This document shows positions 56,299-64,000 of a stretch of 64,000 nt of DNA, piece after piece. The DNA lies in assembly GCA_016844945.1 (NCBI GenBank), contig JAERTJ010000100.1, positions 1-64,000 of the forward strand. The letters are read 5' to 3'. How positions within the stretch are numbered: the stretch's first letter is position 1; each line of letters opens with the position of its first letter. The DNA comes from Fidelibacterota bacterium. Lineage in GTDB: Bacteria > Fidelibacterota > UBA8477 > JABMPR01. The position numbers were made by a program, and so were the translations under genes. The notes beneath the pieces were generated by a model. The model was not told the DNA's origin. It made no database searches and saw nothing but the letters and a program-made list of their open reading frames with translations.

Positions 56299-58968
56299 AT
56301 GAAATATACACGTTTGCTAATATTATTAATCCTTGTTTGGATACCAGCTTTGACATTAGGATCTCCGCAGGTAAAAACAGACAGGCAAGAGCGCACTATT
56401 TCAGCTGTACAAATCAATGGGTCAAGAATTGTTATAGATGGTCGTCTCGATGATAAAATCTGGGAATCTGCTCCAAGGCAGGGTGATTTTATCCAAAGGA
56501 ATCCTGATGATGGCTCAAAAGGAACCCAGGATACTGATTTCGCCGTTTGCTATGATTCAGATGTTTTATATGTAGGAATCAGAGCGTATGATGACCAACC
56601 TCATCTTATTGACGGGATTTTGACACGTCGGGATGAGTCCTCACCTTCAGATTGGCTATACATTTCCATAGATAGCTACCACGATCACCGAACTGCCTTC
56701 GAGTTCGGTTTAAATGCTGCCGGGGTAAAACAGGATTTAAGACGCTTCGATGACACCAATGCAGATTTTGATTGGAATGCTGTTTGGGAGGGTGCTGTAA
56801 ATATCGATGATCAAGGCTGGTCAGCAGAGTTTGCAATTCCATTCAGAGAATTACGATTTAATGGTTCTGAAGAACTGGTCTGGGGTTTTAATGTCTACCG
56901 CGAGTTTCCACGAAATGACAACGAACTGGCACTTTGGAGCCATTGGTCCCATGAGGAAACAGGTTTTGTTTCAAATTATGGTGAACTCACCGGACTGACA
57001 AACATAGAACCCGTTCAACCCTTCTATTTCACACCCTTTGTGCTGGGAAGTTCAGCCATAAATGATTCTAGTACTCATCTTTTGAGAGAATATGAACAAG
57101 TAGCCAATTTTGGATTGGATATCAGAAAAAGTTTTGATCTGGGATTGACATTCAGTGGTACAATCAATCCAGATTTTGGCCAGGTTGAGGCTGACCCCGC
57201 AGAATTTAACCTGACAGAATTTGAGAGCTATTTTCGGGAGAAAAGACCCTTCTTTATGGAAGGCGGCAACATACTCAACTTCTCACTTGGTTTTGGGGAT
57301 GGGGACAATTCATCGAATACACTATTTTACTCGCGGCGCATAGGGCGAGCTCCCCAGGGGCGGGCTCTTTCCGATGGCTCAAGTGTGGAGCGGATTGATG
57401 TAACTGAATCCACAAGAATTCTGGCAGCTGGTAAAGTGACAGGTAAATTGGAGAATGGACTATCCCTTGGACTGATGACAGCTGCAACAGCTGAAGAAAA
57501 GGCAGTTATTAAATATGTTGATGGACATGAATCATCCAATGTGATTGAGCCCGCAACCACCTATTTGCTAACCCGCGTACAGCAGGATTATCGAGAAGGA
57601 TTGACCACCCTGGGTGGGATATTCACATCCACCAATCGTTCACTGGATAGCACAGGAATGGAATACCTCAGGGAGAATGCTTACACAGGTGGTATTGATT
57701 TTAATCATCGATCTGATGATAGAATGTACTCCATTGAGTCGGCGATTGCATTCAGCCATGTAACTGGTAGCGAAGATGCAATCCTGAGGACCCAACTCCA
57801 CCCTTCCCGCTATTTCCAACGACCAGATGCACCCCACTTGTCTGTTGATTCCAGTGCGACTTCACTCTCTGGTGTAGGGGGTAAATTTATTGTGGGGCGG
57901 TCAGATGGAAAATGGAACACCTTTGTCGGACTTATTGGAACCAGTCCGGGATTAGAGGTCAATGACCTGGGATTCATGCGAGGTGTAGATAATATCAACG
58001 AATTTGTCTGGATTGGTTATCGTCACTGGGAGCCAGGCGATATCTTTCTGAATTACAGTTTTAACCTTAATCAGTGGGCAAATTGGACCTTTGGGGGTGA
58101 ATCCAAGGGTTTTGGTGGAAACTTTAATGGAAATGCTACCCTCAAGAATAATTGGAGCGTTGGAGGAGGAATGAACCTCAACAAGGGAGGGATTGTACCT
58201 TTCCATTTACATGGTGGTCCCTCTATACAAAGCTCGAACAACATGAGTACCTGGATGCACATCAATACCGATCACCGCCGCAATCTAAGTGCAGGTGGAT
58301 CAGGTCACTATTTTTACAGCACAGATGATGTGCACAGCATGAATCTTTCGCCTTCTCTGACCTGGAGACCGAGAAAAAATGTCTCTCTTTCACTGGGTCC
58401 TGATTTTCATTTTTTGGATGATACCTGGGCATGGATTACCACACTCCAGGATACCACGAATCAGCCTCACTACATATTCTCAGGCTTAAAACTAGCCCAA
58501 ACAACACTCACCTTCCGGGCGGATATCACACTTAGCACCACCCTGTCACTTCAGGCGTATGCACAGGCGTTTATTACAGGTGCAGACTTTTTTGATTTTA
58601 GAGAAGTGGATGATCACACGGCGAGTGATTTTGGACAACGGTTTGCGACCTTGCCAAGCCAGGGTCTTTCATTTACAAGTTGGGGTGCACTCAATGGAGT
58701 CGATATTGACCAAGATGGAATTGTCGATTACTCACCAACACCTGGCCAGGGAGTCTATTCAGACTTCAACTACAGTCAGCTAACATCGAATGTTGTCTTG
58801 AGATGGGAATACTCAACCGGATCCGTCATGTATGTTGTCTGGTCCCGAGGTGCAGAAGGTTATCAGCCTCAATGGAAGTTTGAACCGACGGAAGATCGTG
58901 AGTCATTGATGGATCTCGATGCTGATAATATCTTCTTGATTAAGATCAACAAACTACTCAATATCTAA
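56299..58968 (+). CDS. DUF5916 outer-membrane protein with CBM9-like N-terminal domain
   Basis: 889 residues with a signal peptide (MKYTRLLILLILVWIPALTLG). The N-terminal part (about 35-225) is a carbohydrate-binding family 9-like domain: IDGRLDDKIWESAP, FAVCYDSDVLYVGIRAYD and WSAEFAIPFRELRF. The rest matches the DUF5916 barrel, with NPDFGQVEADPAEFNLTEFE, EKRPFFMEGG and LFYSRRIGR. These proteins occur in the outer membrane of FCB bacteria; substrate and role are unknown. It likely pairs with the VSGDI-repeat protein upstream. The end FLIKINKLLNI lacks a typical aromatic last residue. Confidence 0.87.
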   Translation: MKYTRLLILLILVWIPALTLGSPQVKTDRQERTISAVQINGSRIVIDGRLDDKIWESAPRQGDFIQRNPDDGSKGTQDTDFAVCYDSDVLYVGIRAYDDQPHLIDGILTRRDESSPSDWLYISIDSYHDHRTAFEFGLNAAGVKQDLRRFDDTNADFDWNAVWEGAVNIDDQGWSAEFAIPFRELRFNGSEELVWGFNVYREFPRNDNELALWSHWSHEETGFVSNYGELTGLTNIEPVQPFYFTPFVLGSSAINDSSTHLLREYEQVANFGLDIRKSFDLGLTFSGTINPDFGQVEADPAEFNLTEFESYFREKRPFFMEGGNILNFSLGFGDGDNSSNTLFYSRRIGRAPQGRALSDGSSVERIDVTESTRILAAGKVTGKLENGLSLGLMTAATAEEKAVIKYVDGHESSNVIEPATTYLLTRVQQDYREGLTTLGGIFTSTNRSLDSTGMEYLRENAYTGGIDFNHRSDDRMYSIESAIAFSHVTGSEDAILRTQLHPSRYFQRPDAPHLSVDSSATSLSGVGGKFIVGRSDGKWNTFVGLIGTSPGLEVNDLGFMRGVDNINEFVWIGYRHWEPGDIFLNYSFNLNQWANWTFGGESKGFGGNFNGNATLKNNWSVGGGMNLNKGGIVPFHLHGGPSIQSSNNMSTWMHINTDHRRNLSAGGSGHYFYSTDDVHSMNLSPSLTWRPRKNVSLSLGPDFHFLDDTWAWITTLQDTTNQPHYIFSGLKLAQTTLTFRADITLSTTLSLQAYAQAFITGADFFDFREVDDHTASDFGQRFATLPSQGLSFTSWGALNGVDIDQDGIVDYSPTPGQGVYSDFNYSQLTSNVVLRWEYSTGSVMYVVWSRGAEGYQPQWKFEPTEDRESLMDLDADNIFLIKINKLLNI

Positions 58969-59347
58969 TTGTTGATCACTCCAACCGAATGACTTATTGA
59001 GGTAGGACACAGCTGATTTTCAGTTTGGTGAAACTATATAGAATTCTGTTTGTGGAGGTCTGATTACTTCCTGAAGTGCAAAGCAGGACCTAATTGGTTG
59101 TTCATACCCTCTTCCGTCAGTGGTGCATGATTCTCTCAGTTGCTTATCCAATATTAATTCATTGATTGTGCTGCAACCTACTCGAATATTAATTACTTAA
59201 TTAATACTATTTCCAGTCGAACATGAAGGCAGAGGGATGTAAGACAATACTTCCTGGACTGTTCGATTTTTATAGCGGTCAGGGGTGAAAATGATTATCG
59301 TCCAGCTTATATGACCCAAAATAGGAAATATATCAACCTGTAGCAAA
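58969..59347. other. AT-rich intergenic region before the CHASE kinase
   Basis: 379 bases with no supportable gene. The motif aatattaatt occurs twice (about 59151 and 59188), followed by a self-complementary ttaatta-type stretch. It presumably contains the promoter for the kinase/response-regulator pair. No clear terminator after the DUF5916 gene was found. Confidence 0.5.
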
Positions 59348-61798
59348 ATGAACATCCCCAAAAAAATACTCATTCCATCCATTTTGTTTTTGATTGTGCT
59401 ATTTGTCGGGCAATTGGGCATCCACTATGTGCTGCTACAAGAGAATGAAAAATTGTATATCAAGACTCAAGTTACGGCTGAACAGGTGGGTATCAGATTA
59501 AACGATTTCCTGCACACCAGGATAACTCGTCTGGATTATTTCAGGGAGAGGATGGAAGATGGTCCTGCACTAAGTGAGAGTGAATTCAGAACCCGAGCTC
59601 TGCTGATTCAGCATGAACTCCCTGGATTTCAGGCCATTAATTGGATTGATGAGGATGGTATTATTCAATGGGTGACCCCTTTGAGCACGAACCTGGCGGT
59701 CGTTGGGGTCAATCTTGTCGAAAAAGCCGCGAAGGGTGCTGCAGAGGTATTTTCTAGATCTTTGATCTATCAGATTGATACAGCCACACCTCGTATTGAG
59801 CTGGTTCAGGGGGGGAGCGGTTTTGCTACCTATCTTCCCATAGTCATTGATGACAAAACGGTGGGATTCATTAATGGTGTTTTCAGAACTCATGAGCTGA
59901 TTTCTCAATGTTTTGGGAATACGGTTAAAGATTTTAATTATGAAGTTATCCTTTCTGGACAACGCGTTTTCCTGCGAGGTGAAGACAACAATTTCCACGA
60001 GCCCATTGCCGTAGGTCGACACAATTTTAACATCCTTGGCCAGTCCTGGGAGCTACAAGTCGTACCTGGCTCAACTAAGGACGGGACGGCAAGCTTTATG
60101 CGCATCCTATCAAGGGCTATTTCAGTCATATTGGGTCTGTTTATTGCAGCCTTCACCTATTTTAAAATGAGATCCAGTGAAGAGTTAAACCGAGCCCACA
60201 AAATTGTGGAAAATTCCGAATCAAAATTTCGGACCATCTTTGATAAGTCTCCAGCCTGTTTACTGAGATTTGGATCCAAAGGCGTAATCACAGACTGGAA
60301 CCTGGAAGCGGCTTCCCTGTTTGGCTTTGAGTTCCCACCACAAATCGGGCGCAATGTTTACGAAATTGATCACTTGAAACCAATAGTTCCGGCTATTGAA
60401 AAGGCCCTCGGTGGTGAAAATTCAGCGTATGCTGGCTTTCTTGAATTGCAAGGGCGAAAAATTGAGGTGGATGCCGCTTTTGAGACCATTCTGTCAGGCT
60501 CTGATCAATTCGAGGGAGGCATCATACTTCTCAAGGATGTGACTGAAGAAAAGCGAACTCTTCGAGCTAAAGAAGTGATGTACGAGATTAGTGAACTCAC
60601 CAATAGAATTAAAGATTTACCACGGCTATTTGAAGCTATCCAGAAGAGCTTGTCCAGAATACTGGATACGCGGAATTTTTATGTCTCACTCTACAATGAA
60701 AAGACGGATGAATTCTACTATCCCTACTACAATGATGAATTCGATTCTGCTCCACCAGAACCTGTAAAAGGTGAACGGGGTATATCTGCATATGTGGTTA
60801 AAAATGCAGTCCCCATTCTGCTCGAGAGAGAAGAAATATATGCCCTGAACAGTGAGGGCAAAATCGACCTCTTGGGCACACCTTCTGAGCAGTGGCTTGG
60901 ATGTCCATTGATTGTTGAAGGCAAGCCAATCGGAATCATGGCCGTTCAAAGCTATTCTAAAGATATTGTGTACGATGGAAGTGATATGGGTATGCTGAGT
61001 TTTGTCTCAGATCAGATTGCCCTAACCATAAAAATTAATATTGAGGATGAAAAGCTTCGGAAATCAGAGGCTATGCATCGTGAACTCACCCAACAACTGA
61101 GTGACTCAAACAATATAAAAACTCTCTTACTCGATATCCTTTCCCATGACTTAAAAAACCCTGCAGGAGTAATCTCGAGTATCTCGGAAATCCTTACCAT
61201 GGAAGAGGATGCTAGCGAGGAAATCCTACTCATCAAGGATAGCTCAGATGCATTACTCAAAGTGATTGAGAACACCACTGCTATCGCTCGAATTACGCTG
61301 GGTGAGGCTATCTCAATGGAGGAAGTTGACCTCAGTCAGCAGGCTATGAGTGTTGCCACAGAATTTAAACCAAGCTTTGATAGCATAGGTAAAGCCCTTG
61401 AGATAAATATTACACCGTCCATTTGTTATAAAGCAAATCCAATTATTTCTGAGGTTTTTAGAAACTATTTGAGTAACGCATTGAAGTATGCGCCCGATGG
61501 AAAAAAGGTTGTCGTGACCCTTGAAGGCAGTGAGGATGGCATTATCTTCTATGTCGAAGATTCAGGTCCTCCCATCAGTAGTGAGGATAGAATTGCTATC
61601 TTCCAACGCAGTGTGCAGTTAGAGAATGGTAAAATGAGAGGATCTGGGTTGGGACTGGCTATTGTAAAACGGATTGCAGAAGTACATGGAGCCACTGTCG
61701 GTGTAGACCCAGAAAGCACTGTTGGAAATAAGTTCTATATCAGTTTTCCCAATTTAGATCTGCCAAGTCAGCAGAAAAATGAAACAAGAGAGGTCTAG
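59348..61798 (+). CDS. membrane sensor histidine kinase (CHASE-PAS-GAF-HisKA-HATPase)
   Basis: 816 residues. TM1 is at about 8-28. The periplasmic domain (about 30-250) is CHASE-like, with LPGFQAINWIDEDGIIQWV. TM2 is at about 257-276. PAS (about 290-395, FDKSPACLLRFGSKGVITDWN), GAF (about 405-560) and HisKA follow with phospho-acceptor His600 in ILSHDLKNPAG. The HATPase has NYLSNALKYAPDGK, VEDSGPPI and GSGLGLAIVKRI. The G1 box DSGPPI departs slightly from DxGxG, which may lower ATPase activity. Its stop is six bases from the receiver gene, its likely cognate partner. Confidence 0.92.
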   Translation: MNIPKKILIPSILFLIVLFVGQLGIHYVLLQENEKLYIKTQVTAEQVGIRLNDFLHTRITRLDYFRERMEDGPALSESEFRTRALLIQHELPGFQAINWIDEDGIIQWVTPLSTNLAVVGVNLVEKAAKGAAEVFSRSLIYQIDTATPRIELVQGGSGFATYLPIVIDDKTVGFINGVFRTHELISQCFGNTVKDFNYEVILSGQRVFLRGEDNNFHEPIAVGRHNFNILGQSWELQVVPGSTKDGTASFMRILSRAISVILGLFIAAFTYFKMRSSEELNRAHKIVENSESKFRTIFDKSPACLLRFGSKGVITDWNLEAASLFGFEFPPQIGRNVYEIDHLKPIVPAIEKALGGENSAYAGFLELQGRKIEVDAAFETILSGSDQFEGGIILLKDVTEEKRTLRAKEVMYEISELTNRIKDLPRLFEAIQKSLSRILDTRNFYVSLYNEKTDEFYYPYYNDEFDSAPPEPVKGERGISAYVVKNAVPILLEREEIYALNSEGKIDLLGTPSEQWLGCPLIVEGKPIGIMAVQSYSKDIVYDGSDMGMLSFVSDQIALTIKINIEDEKLRKSEAMHRELTQQLSDSNNIKTLLLDILSHDLKNPAGVISSISEILTMEEDASEEILLIKDSSDALLKVIENTTAIARITLGEAISMEEVDLSQQAMSVATEFKPSFDSIGKALEINITPSICYKANPIISEVFRNYLSNALKYAPDGKKVVVTLEGSEDGIIFYVEDSGPPISSEDRIAIFQRSVQLENGKMRGSGLGLAIVKRIAEVHGATVGVDPESTVGNKFYISFPNLDLPSQQKNETREV

Positions 61799-61804
61799 CA
61801 TAAC

Positions 61805-62176
61805 ATGAGTGATCAAAGGACCGTTTTAGTTGTTGAAGATGATTTTGCTTCAAGACAGTATCTGCTTCTGTTATTGAAAAAACTTGAGTATCAATCTCAT
61901 GCAGCAGAAACCGGTGAGCAGGCTCTTGAAATGATGAAGGATAAAAATGCTGATATCATGCTCCTGGATATTGCCCTCGGACCAGGCATTAGTGGCCTGG
62001 AGCTTGGAGCTACCTTAAAGCAAGAAGATCGATTCCAGAATGTTCCCATGGTGGCAGTGACTGCCTTCTCCAAGGACAAACTTCACACCCTGCATGAAGC
62101 TGGATTTTCGGACTATATGTCCAAACCTTATACCATCGTTCAGCTAAAACAGATGTTGGAGAAATACCTGACCTAA
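61805..62176 (+). CDS. single-domain response regulator (CheY-like receiver)
   Basis: 123 residues, a receiver domain only. It has the acidic pair VVEDD, phospho-acceptor Asp55 in LLDIALGP, Thr in AVTAF and Lys in MSKPY. AGAGAGG before its ATG is inside the end of the kinase gene six bases upstream, so it should be phosphorylated by that CHASE kinase. It is the only stand-alone receiver in the window, so it could also serve as CheY for the chemotaxis cluster, though it lies 7 kb away and pairs better with its kinase. Confidence 0.92.
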   Translation: MSDQRTVLVVEDDFASRQYLLLLLKKLEYQSHAAETGEQALEMMKDKNADIMLLDIALGPGISGLELGATLKQEDRFQNVPMVAVTAFSKDKLHTLHEAGFSDYMSKPYTIVQLKQMLEKYLT

Positions 62177-62237
62177 ACTGGTACGCTATACACAACAAAT
62201 AGATATTAAATAGCAGGTTCAGAGTCTATTATATCAC

Positions 62238-63194
62238 ATGAAAATTAATGATATCTTAAATAATGCAAAAGATCCATTTGTAAGCTTCGAAATTATTCCA
62301 CCCGCACGTGGCAGAAGTGCCAGAGAAATATACGAGATCATCGATGAACTCATCGAATTTAAGCCCCCTTTTATTGATGTGACCAGCCATGCAGCTGACT
62401 CATATTTTGTTGAAGAGAGTAACGGGACATTCACCCGACATATAAAACGAAAACGCCCAGGAACCATTGGGCTTTGTGCCGCCATAAAATACCGGTATAA
62501 GCTTGAGGCTGTTCCACATCTTCTATGCCAGGGATTTAATAAACAGGAAACTGAGGATGCTCTCATCGAGCTTAACTATCTGGGTATTGACAATGTTTTA
62601 GCCATACGTGGTGATCAGGTCCAGCATCAGAAAGCCCATGCGATTGGTAGGGAAGCCAATGAGCATGCTCTGGATTTAGTCAAGCAGATCAGCAATATGA
62701 ATCGTGGTAAATATCAGGAGGATATCCTTGATGCGGATGAATCTGACTTTTGCATTGGAGTAGGGGGGTATCCCGAAAAACATCCCGATTCTCCAAGTAA
62801 GGCAGCAGACATACGCTATCTGAAGAAAAAGGTAGATGCTGGCGCTCAATACATTGTTACACAGATGTTTTTCGATAACGAGGACTTCTTCAGTTTTGTG
62901 GACCAGTGCCGTGCTGAAGGTATCAATGTTCCCATTATACCGGGCTTGAAAATGATTACCCGGAAAACTCAATTGAATAGTTTGCCGCATGCCTTTTCGG
63001 TAAATATCCCTGATGATCTTGTCACAGCTCTGGAGAAGGCTGAAAGCGCCCGGGAAAGAACTGCTATAGGTGTCGAACATGCCACAAAACAATGCCAGGA
63101 TCTCCTGGACCGAGGCGTGGATAGTATACACTTTTATGTGATGCAGGATACCCGTCTGGTCAAACAGGTGATGAGGTCGCTTAAGCTGGGTTAA
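62238..63194 (+). CDS. metF: methylenetetrahydrofolate reductase
   Basis: 318 residues, the size of bacterial MetF TIM-barrel flavoproteins that reduce 5,10-methylene-THF to 5-methyl-THF for methionine synthesis. Conserved features are FEIIPPARGR with the catalytic-type Glu18, FIDVTSHAA, NVLAIRGD and IVTQMFFDNEDF. PIIPGLKMIT also matches. The start codon is ATG 62238. The stop overlaps the convergent birA stop by four bases, so no terminator space is left between them. Confidence 0.95.
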   Translation: MKINDILNNAKDPFVSFEIIPPARGRSAREIYEIIDELIEFKPPFIDVTSHAADSYFVEESNGTFTRHIKRKRPGTIGLCAAIKYRYKLEAVPHLLCQGFNKQETEDALIELNYLGIDNVLAIRGDQVQHQKAHAIGREANEHALDLVKQISNMNRGKYQEDILDADESDFCIGVGGYPEKHPDSPSKAADIRYLKKKVDAGAQYIVTQMFFDNEDFFSFVDQCRAEGINVPIIPGLKMITRKTQLNSLPHAFSVNIPDDLVTALEKAESARERTAIGVEHATKQCQDLLDRGVDSIHFYVMQDTRLVKQVMRSLKLG

Positions 63195-63946
63195 GGTACC
63201 ATTTTCAGGCGCATTTCACCATTTTTAAAACACTTTGGCTTCCCATGTAGTGAGACGCATGCTTCACCGTTTTCATTGATTCCCAGGAACTGACCTTTAA
63301 AGGATTTATCTTCCGATACCCACTCAACTGGTTCATTGATTCTATAGGCATGACGATTCCATATCGCAGCCAACTTTGCTCCCTGGTTCAGTTTGGAAAA
63401 ATTTACAAAAAAATCATGTGTGAACTGGGTAGCAATTTCATCTCTGTTCAGGGATTTACAGCCCTGCAGGAATAATGATGTTGCAGAATCCTGAAGTTCT
63501 GAAGGAAAGTCGTCTATTTGGTGCATGAGGTTTAATCCAACACCTATGATTGCTGAACTGGGGGTTGCGCCCTGCCATTGGATCTCTGTCAAGATTCCAC
63601 CACACTTTTCGCCGTTGATTAATAGGTCATTTGGCCACTTCAATTGAACCATAGGGTCCACGATCTTCTGAAGCGCTTGCTGTAGAACAATCCCGGTGTA
63701 TATGGATAGCAGGTTTAAGTCTGTGGAGAGATTTTGGGGTCTTCCTAAAAGCAAGGACATCCAAAGGCCGAGATCAGCTTGAGAATCCCAATGACGACCA
63801 TGTTGTCCCTTACCAGCCGTTTGTTCGTCACTAATGAGTAGTACATTCTTATTTAAAAAATCAGTACGCCGTCTTCGAACTTCCAGATTCGTGGAATCAA
63901 CACTCCACAGGCAAATGGTCTGGTCTAAATCAGGGTGAGAAATCAT
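63191..63946 (-). CDS. birA: biotin--[acetyl-CoA-carboxylase] ligase
   Basis: 251 residues, the catalytic and C-terminal domains of BirA. The adenylate-binding loop is GKGQHGR (residues 45-51) in place of GRGRxGR, followed by LKWPNDLLING with KWPND at 103-107 and GGILTE. No N-terminal helix-turn-helix, so it is a monofunctional ligase and not a biotin repressor. It attaches biotin to carboxylase carrier protein. The ATG is near the window edge; whether the gene is in an operon with an upstream minus-strand gene cannot be seen. Confidence 0.93.
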   Translation of the reverse strand: MISHPDLDQTICLWSVDSTNLEVRRRRTDFLNKNVLLISDEQTAGKGQHGRHWDSQADLGLWMSLLLGRPQNLSTDLNLLSIYTGIVLQQALQKIVDPMVQLKWPNDLLINGEKCGGILTEIQWQGATPSSAIIGVGLNLMHQIDDFPSELQDSATSLFLQGCKSLNRDEIATQFTHDFFVNFSKLNQGAKLAAIWNRHAYRINEPVEWVSEDKSFKGQFLGINENGEACVSLHGKPKCFKNGEMRLKMVP

Positions 63947-64000
63947 AGTAGGGGAGGTTCACCTGGAAGGGTTAACCGCCAGAATATTCACCAAAGATCT

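Noticed and set aside
63947-64000. Possible 3' end of another minus-strand gene upstream of birA.
   Set aside because: Only 54 bases are visible and more than one frame is open to a stop, so no gene or product can be supported.

Overview
The window (about 64 kb, moderate GC, dense, bacterial) looks like a chromosome segment from a Gram-negative member of the FCB-type lineages, most likely Marinimicrobia/Neomarinimicrobiota or a relative such as Calditrichota or Ignavibacteriota. Evidence: three exported proteins end in a FlgD-like/type IX-type C-terminal domain (two with the NYPNPFNPxTTI signature), a PorV/PorQ-like outer-membrane protein is present, TonB receptors carry carboxypeptidase-regulatory N-domains, and a DUF5916 protein is present. 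The lineage is inferred from protein content only. No CRISPR array, insertion sequence, prophage or rRNA was seen; one tRNA-Leu was found.

Layout. 1-1.7 kb: the 3' end of lon, a zinc-ribbon protein and a small membrane protein, ending at a terminator. 1.8-4.7 kb: a TonB receptor on the minus strand, divergent from a U32-family tRNA-hydroxylation-type protein. 6.6-13 kb: a tightly coupled minus-strand operon of TonB receptor, large secreted protein and PorV-like protein. 13.3-19.3 kb: phoH, then thiolase, 3-hydroxybutyryl-CoA dehydrogenase, acyl-CoA dehydrogenase, leucine dehydrogenase and nusB, closed by a terminator. 19.9-26.9 kb: a three-repeat beta-helix surface protein and a membrane-spanning propeller/LuxR regulator. 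27-31.8 kb: secA, a secreted cohesin-like protein and tRNA-Leu(UAG).

The most distinctive part is a signalling island from 32 to 55 kb. On the plus strand lie a HEAT-repeat/receiver protein, an RsbW-like ATPase and a histidine kinase. On the minus strand, read from high to low coordinates, lie a receiver-PP2C phosphatase, a STAS antagonist, hybrid CheA, CheW, two chemoreceptors, a YfiR-like periplasmic protein paired with a third chemoreceptor, two chemoreceptors with C-terminal hemerythrin domains, CheB, CheR, PilZ and an EAL-HDOD protein. This joins a chemosensory array (five receptors, CheA/W/B/R, no CheC/D/Z and no stand-alone cheY beside it) to a full set of partner-switching proteins and to c-di-GMP-type effectors. 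No flagellar genes are present, so the output may be pili, gliding, surface attachment or another cellular function. The YfiR-receptor pair looks like a YfiR/YfiN-type periplasmic switch rewired onto a chemoreceptor, and is the best candidate here for an undescribed arrangement.

55.5-64 kb: a VSGDI-repeat exported protein with a DUF5916 outer-membrane protein, a CHASE-PAS-GAF histidine kinase with a single-domain response regulator, metF, and a convergent birA.
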